Source: Rhizopus sp. PT2906
Lineage: Eukaryota > Mucoromycota > Mucoromycetes > Mucorales > Rhizopodaceae
Assembly (NCBI GenBank): GCA_025529335.1
Contig: JAMYHX010000660.1
Location: 1-18,753 of the forward strand
Length of the DNA stretch: 18,753 bases
Reading direction: 5' to 3'
The notes under the pieces are model-generated. The model had not been told where the DNA came from. It was given only the letters and a program-made list of their open reading frames with translations, and did not search any database. The position numbers and the translations under genes were made by a program. Below are positions 7,668 through 17,530 of this stretch, in pieces (the first letter of the stretch is position 1; every line of letters begins with the position of its first letter).

Positions 7668-10100
7668 GCTAATCACAAAGATGAGTTATGCATATGTTAA
7701 AGATTAACGCTATCTATATTCATGTACAAATGCCAACCCCAAGTGTTAATAAATCACGAAAAAGAAAGGATTTTCGGTGGAGTTTACTCTTTCTTTAGCA
7801 CTAGTTGAGTTTAAACAAACAAAACGTATTATTCTCTACTATGCTCCCAAAAACCTTTAATCCCAATTAAAACCAAACGATACGCCGCTTGACGTGTCTA
7901 TACACTTTATGAGCATTTATAATTACAATACAAATCCTTATTATTCTCTTTTCTTTTATTTTGCGCTATTCCCTTATTAGGATTTATGGACTATATGAAT
8001 CTTGGATTTTTTTTAGTACCATGATGTGTAACACAGCTATTGTAATGCCAATAACACCATTAAGGAAGGAAAAACAGAACATGCCAAGCTGCTGTTTAAA
8101 TACACTTTTTAAACCACAAAGTCATACACACATATATGAGACATGAACGATGCAATTCTATTTCCAAAAAGACAAGGTTGCATAAGTCTTTATATTTTTG
8201 GGGTATTCATAAGTTGTGGTTATTTGCTAACTTAAGTCACAAATAAAAGGAGCGCGAAAAGGCGCTTGGTTGGTACCTCCCTACGTGATATCACACTATT
8301 TCTCTTTTGCATAAAAATGAACACTACGCTATTGGATGCATAATTACGGAAAGGAACGACAAACGGCTATTATTGTCCGTGTGCTGATCCTTACAAGGGT
8401 GTACTCTCTTGATCAATGCTTCTTTGGTTGAACGAGTTTCCTATTTTATACTACATTTTGTTTTAATGTCTACCATTATGAAGCCTTGATAAAGTTTGCG
8501 ATAAATACCAAGAACCAAAAATTCACACAAGACGTTACACTCTTCCCTTTTTAATAATCTTGTAGGAAAGTTCCCCTACACCAGTTCCTGGTACAGTGAC
8601 TTAATTTTAAAGGCACCATGCTGTAAACAAAATATCTTGGCTTACCTTGGCAAAATAAAGATGCCTTAAAAATGAAACAAAAAGCTATACTAGCTTAACA
8701 ACCTCCTTCTAATAAAATGTATTCAGTCAAAGCCTTTTATTTAAAGCTCTAATAGCTTCCTGAATGCCGTACGTAGCTATAATATATGTAAAGATTCACA
8801 AAAAAAGCTTACTAGATTAAATAGAGTTATATGCATGAGCCTTTTATGGATGCTGTTAAATACATAGAATAAGAACATTCCCTATGTTCATTTGTTCTTA
8901 TTAACAATCTGAAGCATACGTGGATTCACAAACAAAGCTTTTTTGGAATCGAGTTGTACCGAAGCTCTACTTTTGATTTTTAATCAACGAAAAGACTTGC
9001 CATGTCAACATCTTTATTTCATATAATTATATTACTTGTATTCATAGTTCACCTTTTTACAAGACGCACGATATACATATTTGATCTATGTTAAAGAATG
9101 GTCTTGGTTACAATAGCTGGACTTTAAAATGGATGCCACCCTGCAGCGGTCCTGTTCGCGTTTTCTCCTTTTTCAGCCTTTAAGCATTGATAATCTGTAA
9201 AACGTGCTGCTAGGCAACGATAACTGTGGCAAACCATTTGTATTGCACAATAAATTACTGTGTCTCGTAGGACGAATCAAACTAGGATTTTGAAACGTGG
9301 AATGTAATCCTTTCTTCTTTCTATATTCTATCTCACTTCTATAAAGCGAGATCCTTCGTGCAAGCTTAATCATAGTCTCTACTATTGTATTTACAAAGAG
9401 CACAATGATAGCTATGCTCTTTCTTGAGTGTGCTGATCACCAAATGATATTCTCAGTCGCGTGGTTATTACTGGTTATGAACAACTTGTGTATCTGTGAC
9501 TATTCACACTCATTCTGCTTATCTTTTTCTTCTCCTTATTGAATCAATAAATACACTTTGGGCTTCCTCGTTTTATTCATAGTCTCTCGCTCTGCTTCTT
9601 TCTTATTTTTACAGACTTTAAATGTATTCAGTATGTTCATCAGACGACTCTGGTAGAAAAAAGAAGAATGAGAATAGTAAAGACAGGAAATGAAATCAAT
9701 ATATTTTGCGCTAGTATGAAAATATAGTCTTGCCTTGCCTACTCCAACAACATTTTAGTTACACGTAGCAAGAAGTATAATCATATAAACAGATTGATAA
9801 AAAAAGAAAGCGTGTATTTTTCTAAATTGGATCAGATTTTCCCTCTGACAAGAGTGGTCAATGACACATTGTACATTTGTTTGTCACTCCAGCTGCGCAT
9901 TGTGTACATTTCCCTTCTATTCCTTAATTGAGAAGTTGATGCAGAATAATTGAGATATCAATCATGATTAAGGAAAAACTACCTTCCCAAATGGTGTAAT
10001 CTTGTATTAAGCATATGCTTACGTGTCATGTATTGATATACTAATTGTCTTTTCTTTATTTTAGATATTGAGATTCTATTAACTATAGCAAACCAATTAA
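7668..10100. other. Long gene-free stretch with small repeats
   Basis: No coding region, tRNA or rRNA was found on either strand. Visible structure: a perfect 10-bp inverted repeat AATAAGAACA (8868-8877) / TGTTCTTATT (8893-8902); an 18-nt direct repeat with one mismatch (8793-8810 and 8923-8940, GATTCACAAA-AAAGCTT); and a small GC hairpin AGCGC/GCGCT near 8252-8267. Confidence 0.5.
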
Positions 10101-10545
10101 TTAAACAGTGTCGCACTTTTTTTTTTCTACAAGTACCTGATTTATATTAATAATAGCATCTATATCTTCTCTTGGTAAGACAGGGTATGATTCATACAGC
10201 TTAAATTTTAAGAAATAATCACTTTGGACACGAATGACAGAGGTTGTTATATCTTGATCAACTAAATAAACATAATTTATCGTCATTTTTTTTGATATCA
10301 GGCAGCTTTTCGAACATCAGCTCTTGTTCCAAGCATTCATTTCTAAAATTGAAACAAATTTTGCTAATACTTTCCTCTTTGAAAAAAACTATGACAAACA
10401 GTATAAATAAATGATCGAGGTTAAAGTGCTTCAATCATGGATTTCACATATGAGTTTCCAAAGTCAACAAAAAAGTAGGAGTCAGGGAATTAAACACATG
10501 AGCTTGAAAATGGGCAAAAGATGCTGTGATATCAAGTGAATCTTT

Positions 10546-10957
10546 GGTGTACATTACGCGCACAAGGAAATCTACGAGAGGGTTAATGCTACAGACACTA
10601 CCTGTAATATCGTCAGCAAACCTTTTCAATATACAGCGGCACGTTAAGCTTGCTCAGGAACAGATGTCTTTCCATGTTCCTTGATGTAGAACATGAGTTT
10701 ATCTTTCAAGAAGGAAAAGAGATAAAGAAGAAATGTGGTTATTGCTTTATTTTAATTTTATGTTACCAGTTTGATCAGCAAAGAACAAAGACCAATTCAA
10801 GTGTCTTTTATATTAATGGATATCACACTGAACAGCCTTAAGTTAGATAGCCACTCTGGTTATGTGAAGTTGTATAGTGACAGCATAGGCAGTGTCTAGA
10901 AGGAATGCCCTTAGTATTAATCTTCTCATGGATTTCCTCGTGCGCGTAGTGTACACC
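10546..10957. mobile_element. 412-bp element with ~60-bp terminal inverted repeats
   Basis: Left end (10546 inward) reads GGTGTACATTACGCGCACAA. The right end, reverse-complemented from 10957, reads GGTGTACACTACGCGCACGA. Similarity continues inward for about 60 bp (AGGAAATC, GAGA, TTAATRCT, AGACACT, CCT), with a 12-nt gap. A third copy of the right arm lies at 16917-16996. The interior shows only a short frame (10650-10841) of no known kind. No convincing target duplication flanks it. It is probably a non-autonomous DNA transposon (MITE-like) inserted in the decayed gene. Confidence 0.65.
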
Positions 10958-11021
10958 AGAAATTTCCATGGATTGTTTTATTTTCCAACTGTTTATTCTT
11001 TATTCTAAACTCTGAAGCGCA

Positions 11022-11450
11022 ATGTTCCATATTTATTTCGTTGACGGGGCCACTTTGCCTGATGAGGAGGTCGCATCTGTACCCCATTTTTTTCTAACAC
11101 TTTCTTCGACATCTCTTATATTTCGTTTATTATTCTTTCTAATCGATGATGCTATCGAACAAGCTTCACCGTTAGTAATTAAACTTATTATTTTAAATTA
11201 TTGTGTAGGATCTTCTAGACATTATCGTACTACTTTGACAACATCTACGTTCCAAAACAACGATCAATCAACCTCCAAATATGCACATTGTATCATTGTT
11301 TGTTGTGATCCAATTCAAGCGAGCCATCTTCGTATTATCGCAGCAGTGTGTATACACTGTGCTCAATCCAATCCAAATCAAATGATTTGGTTCTATCGTA
11401 CGATCTCTTCCATTCTTATGTTTTGCTTAGTCTGCTTCTCATCTCGCTAG
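11022..11450 (+). other. Open frame opposite the decayed minus-strand gene, probably not coding
   Basis: A 142-codon plus-strand frame covers this stretch. Its protein is hydrophobic and unfamiliar. The opposite strand carries the better protein signal, so I read this frame as its antisense shadow. Confidence 0.4.
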
Positions 11451-12043
11451 CATCTTGACAATTAAACTTGTTTAAGTGTTTCTTATATTCATCTGGAAGT
11501 TCTTTTGCCATCTCATCATTTTGATATGCCTTCATTTCTTCAATTTCTTTCTTTGTAAATACTTTGTTTGACAAATGCATATCCGAGTCATTTAAATCCA
11601 GAATTAATGTTTGTGCTGGATGGCTTGAAGCACACTGAGGCTGTTGTTATTAATACTCGCAAAAATGTGTAAGAATAAAACAAAGAAGCGACGAGTCTCT
11701 GTTTTATCCTTTTAAAAGAGGTCGAAGTACCAATTAAGGTGCATACAATAAAGTTAAATATAATCTCGTAGCTAAAAATTAGTATTAGACATCTAAGGAA
11801 TTTTCTTTATTAAAGCTTTCTTTTTGAATTACTGTCACCATACAACTCTCTTTAATTGCTAAAAAGATGAATAATTTTTGGTTACGCCGTTTTGGTGCAT
11901 CCTGATAACAAAAAAAGAGCAACACATCAAAGATGATTTATATTATCAAAAAACAGGTCAATACTTTTAGGATTATTTTATTCGATAATATAAAGCTCCC
12001 GTTAAAAGGGTATTTATAGTCAATGATTTGAAAGTCTACTACA

Positions 12044-12147
12044 TACAGTCTTTTCAGAAAGTAAAGTCGCATTTTTGCAATTTTTACAATACAATTTATA
12101 CGAAAGAGCGACAAATCAGCGCGACATCTCTTTCTGGAAATGGTGTA
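12044..12147. mobile_element. 104-bp Tc1/mariner-type MITE
   Basis: Both ends are 27 bp. Left: TACAGTC, TTTTCAGAAAG, TAAAGTCGC. Right (12121-12147) is its imperfect reverse complement (20 of 27 positions), beginning GCGACATCTCTTTCTGGAAA. Both outer ends begin with TA when read inward, as expected for TA-target elements. The interior is AT-rich with no coding. Sequences very like the left end recur at 18565-18591 and 18681-18707. It lies upstream of the decayed minus-strand gene, perhaps in it. Confidence 0.7.
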
Positions 12148-12360
12148 ACTTGTATCTACATGCTTGATGAATTTACTTGTGGTTGATTATGATTCTAACT
12201 GCTCTGTTTTATACATTCTTAACAACATCATGTCGTCTAAGGGATTATCATTGGGGATCTAACTATTGGATTTATTCTTTGATATGTTAATTCTATTGTT
12301 GATCACAACAAAAGAAAATGATGCATTAGGCAATAAAAATATACAAGAGAAAAAATGAAC
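12148..12360 (-). other. Possible 5' fragment of the decayed minus-strand gene
   Basis: The minus strand around 12270-12160 reads NPLDDMMLLRMYKTEQLES, a stop, then STTSKFIKHVDT, with plausible protein composition. It is in line with the decayed gene at 10101-11904, separated from it by the MITE and an intron-like AT stretch. No start codon can be assigned. Confidence 0.3.
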
Positions 12361-12599
12361 TCATCAACTGCCGGAAGAAGAAAAGATATTTAATTTCGAC
12401 GTTCTTTGATGTCAAGCATATGTGTACAAAAGAATGGATGCTCACATTCCAAACAGAAGAACCTATTTGTGCGCCTCTTTGGTTGCTATTAAAACGCATG
12501 AGCCAATAGAGAGTCGTCTTGACTGTTATCGGAACGGACTAGCCAATGAAATGTTATTGATTGAATAACCGACTGTCAACGCTTTAGAGTATTTCTGAC

Positions 12600-12650
12600 C
12601 TACCTCTTTTTTTTTTTCTCCTTTTTTTTCTTTTTCTTTTCTTTACAGAT
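12600..12650 (+). repeat. Pyrimidine tract
   Basis: Nearly pure T/C for about 45 nt, ending in TTTACAG, an ideal 3' splice-site shape on the plus strand. No exon is recognised after it. Confidence 0.5.
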
Positions 12651-12699
12651 ACTCCTCGCTTTTTTTCTCCCTGTAAAGATGCTTTAGTATTGGCTCTGT

Positions 12700-13060
12700 T
12701 CATCCTTTAGAGGGCCGAACACGCTCTCTGTTCACGCTGTAACCCTAGTACAGTCATGCTGATGATTCAAGTGACTTGCAGATTCCTGGGCTGGCTACAC
12801 TTGTGTGACCTACTAACCGCTCACCCGTTATCTATGAACAGAGAGATGCTCTCTAAGTGTGGCTACTCGAATAAATGCTTATGCTGCTACTAGGCGGTAT
12901 CGGACCAAAAGCTATTTTGGGTAGTTTGCTGAGTCAAGACCATCTTCTGAGCTTGCGAGACGACTGGTAGACGAGGTTGGGGCCTATTGATAGCTATCTG
13001 CTGGCAGTCCGTCAATCTAGACTTGTCTGGAGCTGTTCAGCTTGTACTTTCTAGGTTTTT
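12700..13060. other. GC-richer island of unknown nature
   Basis: Base composition rises well above the flanks. On the minus strand about 48 codons (13035-12892) are open and Gln/Thr/Pro-rich, with LPVVSQAQKMV and NSFWSDTA, before two stops; this could be a relic of a retroelement or a gene. Alternatively it may be a structured RNA: short inverted segments occur, and TACTAAC (12811-12817) matches a branch-site consensus. None of these readings is established. Confidence 0.3.
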
Positions 13061-13500
13061 CAAATGTATAAGTTCAGTCTTGATACATCACCACTTTTTA
13101 CAAGGTATATACACCATTGACATTCAGTGTATACCTTCTTTTTTTTTTTGGGACCATATGTACTCTTACCTTCCCGTGGTTGATCCTGTTAATCAAGACT
13201 TTATCGTCTTGAGAACTGAAAGGAGTACGCTTTTATTATAAATAAATGTAAATGAAAAAAAGTTGGTTAATAAATGACGCGCTTTATTTTATTTAATACG
13301 ACGTAAAATGCCGTGTTGTTACTTTTACTATCCTTGATATTACTACAAGTCTATTTATTATCACTGACAAAAGTGAACATTTTGCTGGCCGATTCAATAG
13401 AAAAAGTAGTAATACATTAAGAATCGAGTTCTGTTCAATGTTACACTTGGAGTGCAAACAAGAATAAAATGGCAGTAAACCGCCTTTTCAGTTAAACAGA
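13061..13500. other. Intergenic stretch before the kelch gene
   Basis: AT-rich with T runs (13138-13150). No gene supported. The final 40 nt before ATG 13501 show no clear TATA box. Confidence 0.4.
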
Positions 13501-15024
13501 ATGAATATACACTGTAGGATTGTGTTATATTTAAGTTGGTATTGTATACTTGCTTCTATTGTTATTGCTATTTCATTACCTAGTCGTATGTATCGTGGTA
13601 CATTTTTATGTAACAAAAGCTGCTACTCTATTGATGTATGTTTTTTACAGCATGTGCGTACTTCAGTAGCAAAATTTACTGCTTTGGAGAACTCAATATG
13701 CAAACACAAGTCCTACAGACCCACATATCTACTCTCTTGACTTAGATTACAGCAGCCCTGTATCAGTTAACACCATGAACTTACACTGGAAGAAAGTCCC
13801 CCTTAACAACTTTGATCCTGAAAGAAGGATCAATCCTCAGTTTACAACATTATCTGACAATAGGAGACTGTTCATCGACAGCGGATATGCCATGCATCTG
13901 ATAAACCATATCATTATATTCGATTCATATGACAATACTTGGCAGAAACTACTTGATTTTTCTGGCGAAAAACAAAGGTATGCTTGATCATAGATAGTCC
14001 GATATCTAACAGCTCTACAGAGCTGATGGATGTGCAGTAGCTGTACCTTCAGATACAGGTGATACTGTTATTGTATCTGGTGGTGAAGCAGTAAAAACGT
14101 CCCCTGCTGTTATTGGAAATAAAACGTAAGAGAATACATATACGTGTTAGAAAACGCTTCAAAACGGTATATTGTAGCGTTGAGTCACATGTTGGTCTAT
14201 CCTTAATTTAATAGTGCAGTATATTACACTTCATCCCAGGTAAATAGACTGTTTTAGGTAAGAAAGATCATTCTTACCTGTTTGTCACAGACTTGGGCTT
14301 ATCTCTCACCGCAAATCAATGTACCCTGAATCAAATTCCTTATGAGCATTCAGCAACGCTCCATCCAGGTTCAGGTATCATATACTACTTTGGAGGGAGA
14401 AACCATGATAGTAAGGGCTATGTTACTGTTGCTAGTCTCCGATGGGAGTTCATATTTGATACCAAAAAAATGATGTGGGGTCAAAACAATTACACTGCCT
14501 CAGCTGGAAGTCAACTTCCTTCGGGTAGAAATGGACAGACAACTGTACTTGGTATATACAGCGTTAATATTTTACTATGTGATAATAACTTAAATGTAGT
14601 TCCTGGTTCTCAGCATATCATCATGTATGGTGGTCATAATGATTTAGAAGGTAAAAGAAGCATCAAAAAGTAGGACAAATGTTGAATCTAAATAGTGCTT
14701 CCTGATTTTATGTATACTCTGAACCTCAATAATAACAAATGAATGCAAGTCAACATGGGGACTGACATCAATGATCTTCAAAGGGCCTATCACTCAGGTA
14801 TCTCTGTCTTTCAGTAACCTTTGTTAAACATACTTGCTCGGTGTATTTTAGCCATTCTAGTGAATACTATACTTTTCATTCTTTTCGAAATGAATATGAA
14901 TGCTATTTTTTCCACAAATATACTTGCTTATAATGTAACTGATGTGTCAAATATACATCAACTTGATTACTACTCTTCTGATGCAATCAACACAAACAAA
15001 TACTCCGTAGCGAGAACGGTTTGA
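13501..15024 (+). pseudogene. Broken kelch-repeat gene with signal peptide, eight exons
   Basis: Exons by frame and GT..AG sites: 13501-13597, 13651-13977, 14021-14125, 14215-14239, 14291-14551, 14600-14650, 14696-14797, 14852-15024. The N-terminus has a hydrophobic signal-like segment (YLSWYCILASIVIAIS), then ACAYFSSKIYCFG, the first kelch blade. Further blades show IVSGGE, IYYFGGRN and IIMYGGHND. Kelch blades form beta-propellers that bind partners; fungi of this group hold many secreted or membrane copies. Three lesions are seen: one base lost near 13688-13690 in the first GG, one base lost near 14326-14329, and TGA at 14740-14742 where the family would have a Trp codon. The last blade reads LFILFEMN where GG is usual. 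The frame ends at 15022-15024 without a clear membrane segment. The neighbouring multi-exon MVP1 gene reads cleanly, so decay is more likely than sequencing error, but homopolymer errors remain possible. Confidence 0.75.
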
Positions 15025-15067
15025 AGAAAGCATAGTATATCAGGGATATATACCCTCTCTTTGTTTT

Positions 15068-15107
<40 letters not shown>

Positions 15108-15363
15108 AGGGGATTATTTTCAAGTCATATTTTTATAGTTTATAATCAATATAGATTAACCGCGAAACTATTTTCATGTAAAAGAGCATGAAAACAGTAT
15201 TGTAGAGTCAATCCTTTATGTCTTGTTTCGTTCAGGAAAAGTTAAAACCGATATTGTTTCAGCAAACTTGCATATTCGAAACGTATATTTTTATGTGATG
15301 AAGAAGAGAAAAGGGGAATCAAATGAAGCATATATTTATATGCTTGGAAAAAAAAAATTTTTT
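15025..15363. other. Intergenic stretch with A36 run and two hairpins
   Basis: A36 at 15069-15104. Hairpin TTTTCATG/CATGAAAA (15171-15178, 15187-15194). Near-perfect palindrome AAGCATATA-TT-TATATGCTT (15326-15345). It lies between the 3' ends of the kelch pseudogene and the minus-strand kinase-like gene. Confidence 0.7.
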
Positions 15364-16084
15364 TTAGTGACTCACTTTTATTAATTGAAAGTAAGGATTC
15401 TTGGGTGGTGGATAAGGACCTTTGATGATGAATCGAATTATCTTTTTTAAAACTCGAACAGACTTCTTCTTTCTTCTATTTAAAGTGAACCAAGGATGAT
15501 TTGATAACCGACTGAGTGATATTCTTGATTCTACAGGTGAAAGCATTTGCTGAATAAGGTTTTTTGCTTCTATATAATACACGCCCCCCTCTTTTTAGTT
15601 TCAAGAGATACATATTATGAAATTTCTTACCAGGTGATAATGAATTAGGTATTGGATATCTGAATTGAAGCATTCTTTCAAACAGTGCTTTATCTCCCAT
15701 TGAATCCGAATTAAAAGGATATCTTCCTACCAATAGCCTATATAATGTGATACCCAATGACCAAACATCGACAGAGTCTGCATGATACTCATGATGAAGA
15801 TATAATTCAGGTGCAATATATTGTAAATTTCCACCAAATTCTATAAAATCTTCACTTGATCCATTGTTCATTATGAATCTGATTCCTTCCAATTTTTGAT
15901 CATCATTAAAAAACAACTGCATGTTCTTTGGTCTTTCGAGGAATTTACTGTCGTTGGCTGATTGAATCCATTTTGAGAATATACTCTTACATTTGACTTC
16001 ACTCATCCTCTCCTCTATCACAGGTTCTGCTTGATTCAATAAGAATGGCCAATCGCATATGGGAACAAACTTTATTCTATTCAT
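15364..16084 (-). CDS. Tribbles-like pseudokinase, C-lobe only, two exons
   Basis: Exons (minus): 16084-15631 and 15569-15364; intron 15630-15570 is 61 nt, GTAAGA..ATATAG. Joined length 660 nt, 219 residues. The kinase C-lobe is clear: APE (91-93), DVWSLG (106-111), LLVGRYPF (117-124), LSPEAKNLIQQML and SRISLSRLSNHPWF. LLVGRYPF and the spacing resemble Tribbles proteins, scaffolds that bind ubiquitin ligases rather than phosphorylate. The catalytic loop is altered: FLERPKN (48-54) stands where HRDLKPEN is expected, and MNN (72-74) where DFG is expected. No glycine loop or VAIK lysine exists; only about 45 residues precede the catalytic-loop remnant. The Tribbles COP1-binding tail (DQxVP) is not seen. 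A TATAAA (16199-16194) and a pyrimidine-rich leader lie just upstream, so no N-lobe exon appears to be missing. Alternative: a truncated relic of a true kinase. Confidence 0.75.
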
Positions 16085-16129
16085 CTTTTGCTTGACAGTA
16101 GCATTTTTCTTTTCTATCAAATGAGTTTG

Positions 16130-16199
16130 AAAAAGAAGAGAAAAAGAAGAAGAAGAAGAAAGAAGAAAGAAGAACCATTGAAAATAAAAACAGTTTATA
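16130..16199 (-). promoter_or_regulatory. TATA box and pyrimidine-rich leader of the Tribbles-like gene
   Basis: On the minus strand TATAAA (16199-16194) lies about 110 bp before the ATG at 16084. It is followed by a CTT-rich tract (16173-16131). This is a typical fungal core promoter shape and supports transcription starting after any possible N-lobe. Confidence 0.5.
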
Positions 16200-16540
16200 T
16201 TTATGAGGCTTAAATGACGTTATACATCCAAATCGTACGTTTTTCCTGTCTTTATTACATAATTAAATGTAAAAGAATAGAGAAAAGCGGTTGTACTACT
16301 TCCCCCCCCCTTTGTCTAGAACTTTTTTTAATTAATTCTATAAGCGATTATGTGGCATAGTCTGTGTAATTGAAGGATAGTTTAATGGAGAAAATAAGCT
16401 TTTGTTTCATATCCTGTAGTACACACGACTTGTTTAGATTTGACAGAATATGCTTATCGTTGACTGATGATGCACATGACCTAATCTATACGCATACCTT
16501 TTTTTTTGATCAATTGCTTTCATTACAGTTGAAGAAATTA
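16200..16540. other. Intergenic stretch, no supported gene
   Basis: Contains C9 (16302-16310) and AT-rich DNA. Short open frames (16370-16576 +, 16434-16634 -) resemble nothing known. Confidence 0.4.
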
Positions 16541-16542
16541 GG

Positions 16543-16640
16543 TTGGGCCACGAAAAAAAAAAGATTGAGCCACTAAGTTTGAAAATGGGACAACCAATAA
16601 AATATGGGGCACTTATTTGGAAACAGGACAACAAGTGAAA
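16543..16640 (+). repeat. Five degenerate ~20-bp tandem units
   Basis: A core of TTGGGCCAC type recurs at 16543, 16565, 16585, 16604 and 16623 (TTGGGCCAC, TTGAGCCAC, ATGGGACAA, ATGGGGCAC, ACAGGACAA), each followed by an A-rich spacer. Spacing is 22, 20, 19 and 19 nt. A related TGTCCCAA (its reverse complement reads TTGGGACA) occurs at 16933-16940 within the dispersed repeat. Confidence 0.55.
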
Positions 16641-16744
16641 AGCAAAGATATTTGAGCAATCTAAACGGTTTTACACTTCCAAATTTCAAGTCTACTCAGT
16701 GAAAGAAAATTTGGTAAATAGATTTAAGAGATAGTGATTATTTA

Positions 16745-16875
16745 CGTTAATGGTGGGGTAGAGGTTGAGGAGTTGGGAGATAGCTGGATTAAAGTCGGTA
16801 GGTCATTTAGATTGGTAATGATTAACGATAAAAGGCTTGGAAGGAGTGGTTTGACTGGCAGGTATAATGGTGAAA
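16745..16875 (+). other. G-rich, C-poor strand-biased tract
   Basis: For about 130 nt the plus strand has many GG and GGG runs and very few C (GGTGGGGTAGAGGTTGAGG near 16751). Such bias could allow two-tier G-quadruplexes or be the relic of a repeat. No coding is visible. Confidence 0.4.
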
Positions 16876-16916
16876 ATAGCATAACTAGTGTTTAAAATCG
16901 GTGTAGACCTTGGTAG

Positions 16917-16996
16917 TATGAAGTTGTATAGTGTCCCAAGGAAGTGCCCATAGTATTAGTCTTCTCGTGGATTTCCTTGTGCGCGTAGTGTTTACC
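16917..16996 (+). repeat. Third copy of the 412-bp element's terminal repeat
   Basis: Matches 10861-10957 in the same orientation: TATGAAGTTGTATAGTG, then CCCATAGTATTAGTCTTCTC, GTGGATTTCCTTGTGCGCG and TAGTGTTTACC. The copy at 10861 has extra bases after GTATAGTG. No inverted partner was found upstream, so this is a solo or decayed end. Confidence 0.7.
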
Positions 16997-17530
16997 TTTG
17001 TGGGCTTTTTTTTTAGGTTTGGGTTGGCGACTCGAGGTTTTTCACTGTCTGAATGCTTTTTGATCTTGGGTGGCAAATCTTATAGTACACAATTGAAAAC
17101 GAATGAATTTCATGCCAGCTTTATTTCTTTGGCTTTATCATTACTATGCTCACGTACAAGTATAGAATTCTATTTTTCATAAAGTAAAAATGTGTAGATA
17201 TTATTGTTTACGTCTCTCCCCTATTTCCTTATCAGTTGCTTAATCCGTTTCTCTCCCTCTTTCTCTTTCTGTCTGTCTGTCTTTTTTATCTTGATAAACC
17301 AGTTTTTACTGCCCTTATTTGCCTTGTTTTGGCTTGTTGTCAAAGTGAATAACATCAGCTTGTTAGCCGTAATCAAGCATTTTTTCGACAAAGGGCATTA
17401 TGACCCTTTTCAGTTACACACAATAACAATCCAATAGAAAACGTGTTATTAATGACTTTTTTGTTATTAACCCCTTTTGTGTTACACCTTTTGCATTTCT
17501 AAACTACGATTAAACAATTTTATTTTTATA
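16997..17530. other. AT/pyrimidine-rich stretch, no supported gene
   Basis: T/C-rich with a TCTG microsatellite (17269-17282). A minus-strand frame (16885-17076) has a Lys-rich N-terminus but runs into the dispersed repeat, so I do not accept it as a gene. Confidence 0.4.

Larger units (their letters stand above)
10101..11904 (-). pseudogene. Heavily decayed gene of an unnamed, apparently fungal-specific protein family
   Basis: On the minus strand a single frame from about 11640 to 11285 reads like protein: LILDLNDSDMHLSNK, KKEIEEMKAYQ, LPDEYKKHLNKF, then SFDLDWIEHSVYTLL and YNVHIWRLIDRCFG. It is cut by in-frame stops at 11418-11416 (TAA), 11337-11335 (TAA) and 11295-11293 (TGA). An earlier exon-like piece (11901-11788, DAPKRRNQKLFIFLAIKESC) follows a TTATCAG acceptor-like site. 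A later piece (about 11170-10985) shows GEACSIASSIRKNNKR, then in another frame MGYRCDLLIRQ. From memory, W..HSIYTL / HIWSFID.CF / ASS.RKN / RCDL describes an abundant uncharacterised family of Mucoromycota; I cannot give a function. Further minus-strand fragments (10481-10421 and 10350-10101) may belong to it or to a neighbour. A 412-bp element (10546-10957) interrupts it. Confidence 0.6.

Noticed and set aside
12755..12935. Box C/D snoRNA (TGATGA near 12759, CTGA near 12929)
   Set aside because: The boxes are too far apart for a standard snoRNA, and no terminal stem or U3-type box A was found.
13176..13192. TGGTTGATCCTG, as at the 5' end of 18S rRNA
   Set aside because: The match stops after 12 nt and the conserved bases that should follow are absent.
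16885..17182. Small genes on either strand across the dispersed repeat
   Set aside because: The frames follow the repeat rather than any gene, and the other copies read differently.
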